From Apricaphanius iberus (lineage: Eukaryota; Chordata; Actinopteri; Cyprinodontiformes; Aphaniidae): a stretch of 64,000 nucleotides of DNA. Shown one piece after another: positions 11,037-22,881 of the stretch (position 1 is its first letter; each line of letters begins with the position of its first letter). Below the pieces are notes generated by a model that saw only the letters and a program-made list of their open reading frames with translations, was not told the DNA's origin and searched no databases. The position numbers and the translations under genes are program-made. The stretch is taken from the NCBI GenBank assembly GCA_028564705.1, contig JAPXFQ010001302.1:744001-808000 (forward strand), read 5' to 3'.

Positions 11037-11762
11037 GCTTGGTGTTCCCCTGGGGCCTCCATCTGTTCCTCTCTTGGTGGGTGATCGGCCCTGCGCTGGT
11101 CCGCCTGCGGCTCCTGCGCTCTGTGGGACTCTGGATGCATGCGTCTCCTGCCTCCTTCATGTCTTAGTCGATTCCTGTAGGACGGATTGACGGTTCATTA
11201 GACCAGCTATCAATCACTTGCGTGGGGAAACCTTATTCAGACCTGCATGCTCGCACATCTTGAGCGGAGGTTATTGTTATTAGTTAGCTTTTACCAGGAG
11301 CTTACCAGAAACATTAGTATTGTGTTCATTAATCCATGCTTGTGTGTAGTGAATGTGTAATTCTTAATTTTTATTACTGGATCTGAACTATTGGTGTGGT
11401 TCTGTACAGTTTGTTGTTTTTGTTTTTTATTACTGTTTCTCTGCCGTCCGGCAGAGGCGGAGGACTGGGATGTTTTCTTGTGTTCTTTGTTTGCCTCCCT
11501 GTCTTGTGTCGTCAGTTCGCGCCTCTGCTGGGGCGTTTTTTTTTCTTCACCTTCTTCCTTTCTCCCTTCTTGTCTCGGTTTCGTGTCCATGACTTCAGGA
11601 AATTGAACCCTCAGTAATCACTAATAAAGATTTTTTAATACATATACATCAAGTACTCTGCTTGGGAAAGTAAATCTGTTGGGCTTGTACTTGGTACTCA
11701 GACACCAATTCTGAGTGGCAAACTGCTAGACAGGACACGTTAAAAAAAAAGAAAGAAAAAAA
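11037..11762 (+). mobile_element. 5'-truncated Tx1 L1 copy (3'UTR only)
   Basis: This is the same 3' terminal block as 1880-2480 (inverse) and 63288-63674 (inverse), ending AGACAGGACACGTT followed by an A-rich tail. It includes TGGGATGTTTTCTTGTGTTC and an AATAAAGA polyadenylation-like site near 11622. Open frames at 11291-11617 mirror each other on both strands and are not genes. Confidence 0.75.
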
Positions 11763-13149
11763 AGAAAAAATGCTGATTTAATACTCTTACAAGAGACTCA
11801 TTCAGTAGAGATTGATGTTAAGTTTTGGAAGTCTCAATGGGGTGATCAAAGTTACTTTTGTCACTTCTCCCAACAGTCTGCAGGGGTTGCCATCTTTCTT
11901 AACAAATTTAATGGAGATATAATTGAATCTTTTAAGTCAGATGAGGGCAGATGGTTAATTTTGACACTTAAACTGAATAACTCCTAATTCCTAATATGTA
12001 ATCTATATAGCCATAATCACCCAGCTCAAGTAAAGATTATGTTCACACAACTTTGCAACAAATTAATTGACCTTAAAAACAAATACAAAGAAGCACGCAT
12101 CATAATTGCCGGTGATTTTAATGATGCACCTAATGATCTTATAGATAGAATACCTGCAAGAACATCTCAAAACTCAAGATTTAAATGCACAACCTTTCTC
12201 TCTGAACAACTCTCTGTAGTTGACATCTGGCGTTTCCTAAATCCTGACAAAGAAGAATTTACTTGGAACAATGCTAACAGATCTTTGCAATCAAGAATTG
12301 ATGTATGGTTTATATCCCCCCCAGTACCCATTTTGTTTCTGAAGCCTCCCATGAATACGCCCCCTTAACAGATCATAATTTAATTAGTAGTCATCTCACC
12401 GGAACTCTACAAAAAAACAGTAACTCATGGGGTTACTGGAAATTAAAAACTAATTTGCTCAAAGATGATTTATCCTGTAATTTAGTCAATTCAACTGCAA
12501 AACAGATCTTTGGTAACAGTAATTTTAACCACATTCAAAAGTGGGAATATTTTAAATTAAACATTAGGGAATTAGCAATAAGTCGCGCCAAAGATATTAA
12601 GAAAAATTATTTGGTTAAAGAAATTGGTATTATGAATGAACTCCATTATAAACTACAGAAAACTTCCCTAATCTTCCCTAAACTTCCCTAATCAAAATGA
12701 AAAAATGAGGAAAAGATATAGACATCTTATATACTGATATGGCTAAGGGCGCATTTATAAGATCTAGAGCAAACTGGCTGGAGAGGGGAGAGAAAAATTC
12801 TAGTTATTTTTCTGCTTTAGAATAAAAAAAATAATATTGCATCTCTCAAGATCAATGATAACGTAATCAACAATCCTCCAGACATTTCAAAGTATGTCTG
12901 CTCCTTCTATAGTAATATTTACAAATCCAACTTTCAAATTGATGCTTGTGAGAATTTTTTTATGTCTGCTCCTTCTATAGTAATATTTACAAATCCAACT
13001 TTCAAATTGATGCTTGTGAGAATTTTTTTAGTTTAATTCCGGCATTCACTCCCTCTATCTCTGAGCAATTTAAAAAAGATTGTGAGGAACCCATTACAAA
13101 ACTGGAAATCTTAGAAGCAATTAAATCTCTAAGTAAAGAAAAGTCACCT
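11763..13149 (+). pseudogene. L1-A ORF2, endonuclease and linker
   Basis: An apurinic-like endonuclease is visible: LILLQETHS near 11775, SAGVAIFLN near 11880, IIIAGDFNDAPND near 12100 (catalytic Asp-Asn motif) and SRIDVWFISPP near 12295. Stops fall at about 11985 and 12368. A perfect 68-bp tandem duplication sits at 12893-13028. The frame reaches KSP before the DNA element at 13150. The enzyme would nick target DNA to prime reverse transcription. Confidence 0.7.
12893..13028. repeat. Exact 68-bp tandem duplication
   Basis: TATGTCTGCTCCTTCTATAG begins two identical 68-bp units, 12893-12960 and 12961-13028, inside the L1-A ORF2. Confidence 0.85.
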
Positions 13150-14379
13150 GAGGCCTCATATATCAAGCGTACTTACGCACAGATCCGTGCGTATGTCGTG
13201 CGTAGGAACAATTCTACGCATTGTGTGGTATTTATCAATTTGTACTTGTGCGTAGAAATGTTCCTAAATATAAGTACAGTTCTGATTGTTCGTATGCACA
13301 GCATCTACTGTTAGAACAGAGGAACTGAAACTCTGAAATAGTTTTACATTGACAGAATATTTCTCTCAGCAGTTTATCGCCTCCACCAAGGAGCTCATGT
13401 TGGCGTCTGTCAGTGTTATAAAAGAATAACGTAAAAGTTATGCACGGATTAGCAATAAACTTTCAAGAAATGTTTGCAATTGGCCAAGAAATAAGTAATT
13501 TAATGTTGCAGGTGATCATGCATGGCGATCCTGTCACTCGCAATCTGCTCCCTCCCCTCCCGTTTATTTATTATACCAAGCACTTCAGCTTAATGAGATT
13601 TTGTCACACATTTAATTCAAAGGTTTGCAAACTGCACCGTGACACTAAGTGTTCCTGCTTATCAGTGAAGCAGATTGTCCTTTTTTCCTTGCGTACTGAT
13701 GGCAGCACAAGCCGCGTCTCCAATTACACAGGGCCCAAAAGAGTCAAACATGATGATCTTAACACCTTCTGTATTAGATCTGGTCCAGCTGTGTACTGAG
13801 AGATGTTTTACTGTATTTAGTTTAATACAGATCCATTTTTCCCTAATTTTTAACAGGAACATCTCCACTATCCCGTCCGCATTTTCTGCTCGTTATCTTT
13901 AACCCAGGGGGAGTTATCTTTTATTATTAGTTCCCCCTATGCTCATATAATCAAACACTACTGTTCATTATTAAATTATGTAATATGTTCAAGTCCGTTA
14001 ACGATTCCACAAAAGTTAATATTAGCAAATTAAATTATTCACCACATTTTTTTACGTCTGCTCTGCAGCAGAAATATAACGGCTGCATGCCGGTTGGAAT
14101 GAAGCAGACAAACCACTAATAACAGAAAGTATCGGTGGTGAAATGAAGTTCCTTTTTCGCGTTTCAGGGCGTTTCTGTATGCAAATGACTGTGAACGGGC
14201 ACGAGCACCTGAGTACGCACAAGTGGGATTTATCAACAGCTGATTGCGGAGGAGCGTGCGTACGAGTGGCCACCGCATGTTTCATAAATCACACTTAGAC
14301 TTGTACTTACGCACATCCTAAATTTCCTTCGTAGGATAGAATATGGGTACATTTCTACGAACGTTTGATAAATGAGGGC
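13150..14379. mobile_element. DNA element with CCTCATWTATCAA ends (Harbinger-like)
   Basis: 1.23 kb with inverted ends GAGGCCTCATATATCAAGCG (left) and, reverse complemented, CCCTCATTTATCAAACG (right). The target CCT is duplicated (13147-13149 and 14380-14382). Excising it restores KSPGIDGIP in the L1 RT. Subterminal CGTACTTACGCAC-like repeats occur on both sides. The three-base TSD suits PIF/Harbinger-type elements, but no transposase is visible and the superfamily is inference. Confidence 0.65.
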
Positions 14380-14382
14380 CCT

Positions 14383-16636
14383 GGTATAGATGGGATTCCT
14401 ATTGAGTTTTATCTTCACTTTTGGAACATAGTTGAAAATCCTTTAATAGAATTATTTTATAAATGTTTGGATAAAAAAGAAATGTCTACAACTATGAAAC
14501 AGGGCTTAATAACCCTAATCCCCAAACCAGAAAAAGACCATTTACTTATTGAAAACTGGAGACCCATCACGCTTCTAAACTGTGATTATAAGATTTTCTC
14601 TTTAATTTTTGCCAAACGCTTAAAAAAAGATCTACATGAGATTATAAGTGAAACCCAAACTGGATGTATGGCCAACCGTCATATAAGCTCTAACATAAGA
14701 CTTGTTCTTGACCTTTTAGATTATTCTAACTATATCGAATCTGAAGCCCTGGTAGTTTTTCTTTGATTTCTATAAAGCATTCGACACCGTGGAACACAAC
14801 TTCTTATACAAAGCTCTCCAACTTTTTGGTGTTGGTCCAAATTTTGTTTCAATGGTTGAAATGTTTTATAAGAATATTGACAGCAATGTTTTGTTATACC
14901 CACACACTACACAAAGATTCCGTTATGAGATCTGTTTGTCAAGGTTGTCCCATTTCACCTTTTTTATTTTTAGTTTTTGTTGAACTGTTGTCATCAATAT
15001 TTATCTATCTTTGGTAAAGAGATAAAAATAACTAAATTGTCGGATGATACGGCTTTATTTTTAAAGGATAAACAACAAATTGAACATGCTATATCTCTTG
15101 TAGACTTATTTTCAGCTACATCTGGCCTCAAACTAAACAAATCCAAGTGTGAAATACTGTGTTTATCTCAAACTGAGGACAAAAGCTTGTATAATATACC
15201 TGTTAAAAACTGTGTTAAATACCTTGGAATTCATGTTTGTAAGGACCCAGTGGAAAGACAGATTCTCAACTTCTCCTCGAAAATACACAAAACCAAATCC
15301 ATCTTAAACATGTGGCTACAAAGAGACCTTTCCGTCATAGGAAGAATTTTATTAACCAAAGCTGAAGGAGTTTCACGTTTTGTCTGTCCTGCTCTCTCCC
15401 TCGCTGTCCTGGACTCAATCTGCAAAGACATTAACAACATTTTCATCAACTTTGTATGAAAGAACAAACATCATTACTTGAGGAAGGAAATCTTTTCTGG
15501 ATCCAGACAAGAAGGTGGCCTCGAACTTTTAGACTTTAAGGACTTAAATTATACATTTAAACTGAAATGGGTGAATGAGTGTTTGAAAGCCCCTGACTCA
15601 ATATGGTATTTTATCCCTCACAACATATTTAAAGAAGTAGGAGGTCTTCATTTTCTGTTAACATGTTATCATAATGTAGCCAAACTTCCCCTCAATTTAT
15701 CAAAATTCTATCAGCAGGCTTTATTAGCATGGAAATTATGTTACTCGCATAATTGTTCTCCACACAAAACGATAATTTGGAATAACGAACATATTACTAA
15801 AGGAAATAAGTCCCTCTATTGTCAAAACTGGGTTGAAAAAAACACATTACTTTTAAAGGATCTGTTCACCAATTAAGGTCACATAATGTCATATGAGATG
15901 TTTTTACAAAAAAAGGATTTCCTATCAAACCCAAGGAATATAGATTTATAGTTAGTTCTATCCCAAATGGTTTGAAAGAGTTAATGAAAGGTTGTAGTAA
16001 TCTACAAGTGATTAGTAACCCCAACGGATACTGTACTTAGATGGAATCCAATTTATTAGTCATAAATGTACCAATAAACATATTAGAAGATGCTTTTATA
16101 GCAAAAGGAAAATAACCCCACCTGGAAAGATTTACTGGAACTCCCTATTTAGTGATATAAACTGGAATAAAGCTTAGCTTCTCCCATTTAAATTTTTAAT
16201 CTCAAACAAAATTAGAGAATTACCCTACTAATATCCTACTAATGCATATGTATGTTTTCTGACATTGATTATATTTGTAGCTTTTGTAAAAAAGATAGAG
16301 AAAATATCATCCATTTGTTTTATAAGTGCCCATTGTGTTTCATTTTTTGGAAATATTTGGAAAAATGTTCTTTTAGCTAAAACTACTGTTAGGTATAACC
16401 TTGATGAGAAAAGTATTAGTTTTGGTTCCTCCTCTCACAGCAATAAATTTAACATAATTAATTTATTTATACTATTGGGGAAATTCCATATCCATAAAGC
16501 CAAAATGTCTAAAGCAAATCACTCATTCCCATTATTCTTGATAGAATTAAAAATATATTTTGAGACTCTATTATACGTTGAATCTAATAAGAAATGTGTT
16601 TCAGCTATTGAATTTTATTCCAATTATATTCAGTGA
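14383..16636 (+). pseudogene. L1-A ORF2, reverse transcriptase and C-terminus
   Basis: RT blocks run in order: GIDGIPIEFY (14386), LITLIPKPEKD (14506), ENWRPITLLNCDYKI (14550), TQTGCMANRHI (14655), LDFYKAFDTVEH (14760, after a frameshift), LSDDTALF (15037; usually ADD, here SDD), and SGLKLNKSKCEIL (15121). The C-terminal domain reaches 16636 with broken frames. The first Asp block and the DD pair are present, but stops and shifts preclude activity. Confidence 0.7.
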
Positions 16637-16946
16637 ATGTGTCTGCCTTTAATTCTGTTCGTTAATTTTATTTTTAAATATTTAATTCCTCTTATTAGGT
16701 CTACTTAATTTATTTCAGTTGATTATTGTTCATTATTTTAATTTTTATAATACTATTTACCAGCTATATTTTATTATTGAAAAGTTTTGGTAATGTATGC
16801 TCTATATACTTTTGCCTTTGCTTATGTCATAGTTTGGAATGTCTGTGGATGTGTTTTTTGGGGGTTTTTTTTGTTCCTCTTTCCTATTGTTATCATAATG
16901 AATGATAAATAAAGATAAAAAAATAAAATAAAAAAAACACCTCAGG

Positions 16947-17140
16947 TTTTTTTTCCAATAAACTTTATTGAATAACAAGTATACAACACAGAGAGATGCA
17001 GTATACAACATCTAGTATACAACATTCAGATTACCAGGGGTGTAAAGATGAAATTATACAAATAAATTAAAAAAGTTTTGAGAGCCTTTTGGTTATTCGA
17101 GTCTGATATAGATCGAGTATATTGTTCTACATCTTTCAGG
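16947..17140 (-). mobile_element. Tx1 L1-B, 3' end (antisense)
   Basis: Poly-T at 16947 starts an antisense L1. The last ORF2 residues read FFNHFLKDVEQYTRSISDS on the minus strand. It joins across an inserted LINE to 18866-22551. Confidence 0.6.
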
Positions 17141-18865
17141 AAGTGATTAAAAAATTGTATTTTGTTTATTGGTTTATTGGTTTATTGGTAAAAGCATCCC
17201 CATTAGCTGTCACCAAAGTGGGACGAGCTAGTCTTCCTGGGGTCCATACAAAAACAAGACAAAAGACAAATTTAAAATACAGAGGCAGAGACTTCAATAA
17301 CATCCATACTTTGCTCTCATCTATGCTATTAAAATTAAAAGTGCAACTCTTATCGAACAGCACATTATTTTTTATGAGCTTTAAATAATCAGAATCATTA
17401 TTGTTCATTGTCTGTCTCAGTGTATTAACCTTATTTACAAAATAATCATTAAAATAATTTGCAATATCAGATGGTTTGGTCAGAAACATGCCTTCAGATT
17501 CCACAAAAGAAACCCCAACAGTTGTCCTTCTCCCCATAATTTCATTAAGGGTTTTCCAGAGCGCTTTACCATCTCTCTTTACAGCATCTATTCTTTGCAT
17601 GTAGTACTCTTTTTTCATATATCTATTCAATTTTGTTACCTGGTTTCTCAGTTTATAATACTTTAATTTGTCCTTTACTAATCCAGACTTTAATAATAAT
17701 AATTTGGCTTCGTCTCTTTCTTTCATGAGGCTCTTTAGAGTGTCATTCAGCCATCGAGCTGGCCTCCCTTTTACAATACACTTTCTCATAAGGGCATGTT
17801 TATCAATGATCTGCATGAAACTTTCCATAAAGTTATTTAAGGAGGCCTCATGCTCCTCAGCAGCGTACACATCTGTCCAATCAATATTACCAACATCTGC
17901 CAAAAAAATTTCAGGAATGAATTTCTTAAACATAATTTTATATATTATATTGACCTTTCCTTTAGGAATTTTAGTTTTCATGGTACTTGTTATGATATTA
18001 TGGTCACTAAAACCCACAGACTGCGAGACTGGTTTAGTGCAGAATTCAGGAATATTTGTGTAAATATGATCTATACAAGTGGCAGAAGTATGACCAGCAC
18101 TGTTAGTAAAAATTCTAGTTGGTTGATAGATCATCTGAGACAAATTACAAGCATCAATTAATGATACCATCTTTTGTTTCATTGGACAATGATTTGCAAA
18201 CCAATCTATGTTCATATCAGAAAATGTCATTATTCACATCTGTAACTCTGTCAATTAACACACATAAATCATTCAGATGCTGCACATTAGTTCCAGGTGG
18301 TCTATAGCAACAGCCAACTAATATTGGCTTTAGATGAGGAAGATTTTTTATATATATGCCTCCCCCATTTTTATTCCTATCTCTTCTAAAGATATTATAG
18401 CCTTCAATGCAAATCTCCGTGTCAAGAACATTTGCATCCAGATGGGTTTCTGATACGGCCAATATGTGAATGACGTTTTCTGTCAACCTAGAGTTAAGTT
18501 CATGTACCTTATTTCTGATGCGGCAGACATTCAAATGGGCCATAACAAGACCCTTTGAAACAGGAAGAAGATGCTTATCCTTGATAGGCCTACTATTCAT
18601 GAAGAGTTTTTTTGTTTTGTTTTTTTTTAAAGGAGGGGGAAAAAATGCGATCAGTCTAAATAAACCCAAATTACGGAGATCAGAGAACTAATCTCTCTCT
18701 CTCTTGCCCCTGCCTTTTGGAAAGGGGGATGGACAATTAGCTTGTCATGTCGGATGTAGGCTATGTCGCCACGTTCTCTTGCAGCTTTCATGGCAGGAAT
18801 GAGTTTCCTACGTTTTTGCCTAACAGCTTCAGTGTAGTCCTCATTCACATAGATGCGGTGCCTTT
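17141..18865 (-). mobile_element. CR1/jockey-group LINE with L1-like ORF1 end
   Basis: On the minus strand an ORF1 C-terminal domain (18848-18651; EAVRQKRRKLIPAMKAARE and IAYIRHDKLIVHPP) precedes an endonuclease (about 18560-18000; AHLNVCRIRNKV, LAVSETHLD, DRNKNGGGIYI, VGCCYRPPGT, VGFSDHNII). A long linker up to 17300 ends SKVWMLLKSLP. RT is deleted. The 3' tail is tandem CCAATAAA units at 17160-17185. It sits within the C-terminal part of L1-B ORF2. Clade assignment is uncertain. Confidence 0.6.
17166..18230 (-). pseudogene. LINE endonuclease C-terminus and linker
   Basis: A 354-residue open minus-strand frame containing the end of an AP-type endonuclease (SDMNIDWFANHC, ACNLSQMIYQPTRI, TCIDHIYTN, VGFSDHNI) and the linker up to RT. 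The linker has a basic helix region (RPARWLNDTLKSLMKERDEA). After residue 313 the frame enters 3'UTR sequence, showing a deletion of RT. The endonuclease N-terminus continues in the frame at 18669-18217. A frameshift near 18225 separates the two. Confidence 0.65.
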
Positions 18866-20386
18866 TAGATCTTTGAGAATTTACATTTATATATGAAAAA
18901 TTTAACCATGAGAATTAAGAGCTTAATTACAAAAAAGATTTTGTCATCCTTCTTGGGCACATTACAAAAACATAGGAATACATTTTCCCATTGCAGTGAA
19001 AATTCCTTTAAGACATGGTCGATAATAAATTTACAAAATTCTTTCCAAAATCTTTGTGTAACAGAGCAGAACCAAAAAAGATGTGTAACAGTTTCTGGAT
19101 GAATCCCACAGAAGCTGCATTAGTTTTAATGCCCCTTTTAAATTTAAGCATATAGTGCCTGGCTGGGTAGCATTTATGAAGAATCTTGTAAGACACTTCC
19201 TTCACCTTGTTTAATATTAAATACTTGTGGGGGATCATCCAGACTCTTTTCCATTTTATATCTTCAACATAGCGGTTCCAATAGGAATGTACGGGAGAGA
19301 GACTACATCCTTCTGGAATAAACTACTTATTTTCTTATTGGTATTACCAGGTTGCTGTAAAAAAGCAAACTTTACCTACTGCTGAGTCAGTTGGATCAGG
19401 GAAAGGAACTGAGGTAGATGGAGAGTTGCTTGTGTTTTGAAATAAAATTAAGGTCCCTAAGGGAATGGCATTGACAACTAATGAGAATTCTTTGGGATTG
19501 ACCGGAAAGCTAAACAAAGACAGAAACTCATTGTACGTGTAGAAAAATTCTTTAGGGATACAGGCCCACGTCTTTATTCGGTTTTGGAATAAGTGTAATC
19601 TGACCCTGAGTTAGAGTAGGAGGGAGAGTGTTATTATTTATACTTTTATTAAAACTTGTAGTAAAAATGGAGCTATGAGGTCTGAAAAGATCTGATAAAA
19701 TTCTGAAATTCTGCAGTTAAACCAGCTGTGCCAGGAGATTTATTCAGTTTTAGTGCAGTAATGGAAATACATATTTCTTCTAAAGTGAGAGTACTATCAC
19801 AGTAACTTCTATCTTCCTTTTCAATGTTTTTTAGATTTTTTACTGTGTTTAAAAGTTGTTCTGACACCTCTTTGTTATAGGTTGAGCTATATAATTTAGT
19901 GTAAAATGCAGCACAGTAATTTGAGATTTGTTCGTGATTGTCAGAGATAATACCATCAATATTTAATTGATAAATTGAATTTTTCTTTGATCTATTTTTT
20001 CCAGCCTAAAAAATAAGCAGAATTTTGTTCTCCTTCTTCCAGCCATCTCTTCCTGGATCTTATAAAAGCACCCTCAGCTATGTGTTGGTATAGGCTATCT
20101 AATTATTTTGAAGATCTAAAAGTTCCATTTTATCATTATCCAAAATTTCCTCAGGGGATCTCTGGAAAAAAGAGGTTATTTTACTTATTATATCATTCTC
20201 TTCACTTTTTTTAAGTTTAGTGATTTGACTTCCATACTTTCTAAGAAATTTACCTGCTTCAAATTTGAAAAGTTCCCAATTAGTGCAGAAAGATCTGTCT
20301 CTGTTGGCTTAATCCCAATAATATGTAATTAAGTTATTAAGATGAACCTTAACCGTTTTGTGCTTTCGAAAGGAGCTATTCAGTTT

Positions 20387-21082
20387 CTAGTAGGAGAATT
20401 TATGTAGACTGCTGCCAGATGTCGACATTTGGATATTAATATAAATTGCCCTGTGATCAGTAAGAGGGGTGGCAAGTATATCAACAGTGATGTTGTTTTT
20501 ATCAACCCAATTAGAGACGAGCCAGAAGTCAATGCGAGACGGTCTGGTTCCAGTCTTATTGCTCCAGGTGAAAAGTCTGTCATCTGAAAATTTTTCTCTC
20601 CAAATATCAACAACATTTAATTGCTCCATAAAGTTCTTTAAATTTGTATTGACAGATGATCGCTGTCTTGGAGGCCATTTATCACGTGTGTTATCTAAGG
20701 CAACATTAAAATCTCCACCAATCAGAAGGATTGCATTAGGATATTTAGAGAGCCAAAGGAGGATTCTATCCACTAGGGTATCAAGCAATTTGTCATTCTC
20801 AGATTTGTTGTTATAGACATAAATATTGGCTGTAATAAAGGTAATGTCATTATGCTTGACAAACAGGCAGATGTAGTGTCCCGAGTTGTCACAGTCGAAA
20901 TGTAACACATCACCAGCAGAGTTATTTTTTAAGATGGCAACTCTGGCAGACCGCTCAGAGCCATGGAATAACCATATATCACTACCCCATTGTGATCTCC
21001 AAAACCTAGTATCATCAGATACAGAATGACTCTCTTGAAAGAAACAAAAATTTGTTTTTAACCGTTTAGCAAATAAGAACAA
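20387..21082 (-). pseudogene. L1-B ORF2 endonuclease domain
   Basis: 231 open residues encode the Tx1-type endonuclease: FFQESHSV (residue 14 on), FWRSQWGSDIW, ILLIGGDFNVALD (around residue 120, metal and DNA contact), QLNVVDIWREK, FTWSNKTGTRPSRIDFWLVS and PLTDHRAI (terminal His). The domain looks intact, but ORF2 downstream has lost the RT core. Confidence 0.7.
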
Positions 21083-21539
21083 TGCTTAACCCTTGCATAT
21101 TTGTCTTAGGCCCCTGGTATTAAGAGAAACTACAGAAAACGACAAAGTGACTTAAGGAAAGTTAAACAGAACAAATATAAAGTTCAGATCAGCTTCGGAA
21201 AGAGAACCTGCAGGAGAAGGGGACCAGGCCCTGCACTATCTAAGCAATGAACAGTAAAAATCTGATAAAGTTTTCACACAAAAAAAATATCATTTAGTTA
21301 TCAATTTTCAAGTATATTCTGTTGTAGGGAGATGGTCCGGGAAAAATAATAAACCAGCTCTTAAACAAAGCCTCCTTTTTACTCAGTGGTGTATCCCAAT
21401 TAAATGAAAAGTAACCAAAAACGTAGCCAAAATATTGACCAGATAAAATGTAAGGAAAAGTTGCGACCTCAAAAACAGATGTTTGAATGAGCATCTTTAT
21501 GGAGGAAGAAACACTTGTGATCCACTGATGAATCCACGA

Positions 21540-22394
21540 CCTCCCACACAGTAAGCTGGCTTTCCTTCCTTGCGAGCTTTGTCCATCAGTGGCCACAGTT
21601 TGTCACGCCGTTCTCTGTCTTCACTGGACAGGTCTTCTCAGATCTCAGATGATTGTTCTTCAGGTAGGAGGATGTTTTGGCCGCTTTCCATAGGGCATCT
21701 CAGCAAAATCGTGCTGTAAACTGAATGATGATGCATCTAGGCTTGGTGTGATTTTGCTGTTTGGCTCCAAGACGGTGTACAGTATCAAAGGCATCAAGCA
21801 GCCGGGTTTTTTGTTCAGGTAGCACATGCTGGCATATTTCTGTCACCTTCTTCTCTACATCCTCCGTCTCCTTAACGCCATGTAGCCTGAGATTCCATTT
21901 TCTGGAATATCTTTCCAACTCGGATATCCTCTGTTGGCAGTTGTCCGCTCGACCTTCCTCTCTTGTTACCCTTTTTTCCAGTGAACACACTTTTTCTTTG
22001 ACATCTTTCATTTCAGCACAAACAAAGTCAATAGTTTTTTTTAGACCCTCGATCTGGAGCCTGTTCTCTCTTACCATGTTCTCAATGCTATCAGATCTTG
22101 AGTTTATCATTGCTGACAAACTGGATATGATTTCATTATTGCTGGCTGGTTCAGGTGTATGCAAGCATACATCACTTTTTTTGGAGCTGGCGACATAGCA
22201 GGTGTAGCGGGAAGCGGAGGAAACTCATCAATTTCGTCTTTGGTTAATATAATAGCCGAGGCAGAAGCTACATAATCATGGCAGTTGTCCATTAGCAAGT
22301 TGCCAGGCGAAATATTAGCCTCGTTAACCAACTCTGGCATATGCTTAGCTTTGGAGCTTTCCAGTCCTCTTTTCCCTCCTTTCTGGTTTGGCAT
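21540..22394 (-). pseudogene. L1-B ORF1
   Basis: Two overlapping minus-strand frames make up ORF1: an N-terminal part (22394-22107, MPNQKGGKRGLESSKAKH) and a middle part (22164-21700). The middle part has a heptad-rich coiled coil (ENRLQIEGLKKTIDF, KVCSLEKRVTRE) and the L1 motif ELERYSRKWNLRL at about 21905. An RRM-like segment (DAFDTVHRLG, IIIQFTARF) follows. The C-terminal domain continues in another frame to about 21540 (KLWPLMDKARKEGK). Frameshifts make it non-functional. Confidence 0.65.
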
Positions 22395-22799
22395 TCTCTT
22401 GGCTTTTAATTTTCAATTCTGTGACCGCTATATTACTTGTTTGCTAAAGCACTGTTAATATATAGACAGAATTTCACCGTATAGGAAACTTTTTGTGCAG
22501 AGCCTGTTAGAGAGCTTCCACTCACTCAGCCATCTTGGCCACTGCCACAATCTCAGGTATGATAGCAGACCTCTGGTGAATGTTTTTTTTGTTCTCTGTT
22601 TGTTTGTTCTCTCTTGTTATACAATCATTGTACACTTCTGTAAGTTAAGCTGTACACTTGCTCAGTCTTACATATATGTAAAAGGTTGTAATACGGTTTG
22701 TAATGCCATACTGTTTGGAAAAAAAGAAGAAAAAAAGAAGAAGAAGCTTTCCCTCCGCCTAACCAGTAGAGGCGCTGCAGCATGCCCTGGCAACTTCCT

Positions 22800-22881
22800 T
22801 CATTTAGGTACACGTCATGCACTGGGCTCTCAATTTGTGTCACGCTTGCTGCTTCGCTTCTTCTCTAAGGGAATACTGACG
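22800..22881 (+). other. ssr2: Candidate non-coding exon 1 of ssr2
   Basis: The only good donor upstream of the coding start that I noticed is CTGACG|GTAAAA at 22881/22882, in a less AT-rich stretch. Vertebrate ssr2 has an untranslated first exon, and the acceptor at 23241 requires one upstream. The 5' limit is a guess. Confidence 0.25.
22811..22817 (-). promoter_or_regulatory. UPRE/ERSE-II-like TGACGTG core
   Basis: CACGTCA on plus (TGACGTG on minus) lies about 65 bp upstream of the proposed first splice donor of ssr2. TGACGTG is the core bound by XBP1/ATF6, and translocon-associated genes are known unfolded-protein-response targets. A 7-mer can occur by chance. Confidence 0.3.

Larger units (their letters stand above)
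9760..16934 (+). mobile_element. Tx1-group L1 LINE, near full length (L1-A)
   Basis: The 5' end has GGGGTCGCGGCAAGATGGCG, a typical L1 start. ORF1 covers about 10015-10790, ORF2 endonuclease resumes after a nested insert at 11764, RT is at 14383-15460 and the C-terminus ends near 16636. The 3' end is an A-rich tail at 16909-16938 and the TSD follows. Two insertions interrupt it, a 5'-truncated L1 3'UTR at 11037-11762 and a DNA element at 13150-14379. Frameshifts and stops in ORF2 show it is dead. Confidence 0.75.
18866..22551 (-). mobile_element. Tx1 L1-B, ORF1 and ORF2 (antisense)
   Basis: The minus-strand order is a 5' end near 22551 (GTGGCAGTGGCCAAGATGGC), ORF1 at 22394-21540, ORF2 endonuclease at 21082-20387, linker and early RT to 19673, and the C-terminal region at 19240-18870. 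Most RT catalytic blocks are missing. CTCAGG flanks both ends (16941-16946 and 22552-22557), a possible short TSD. Confidence 0.65.
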
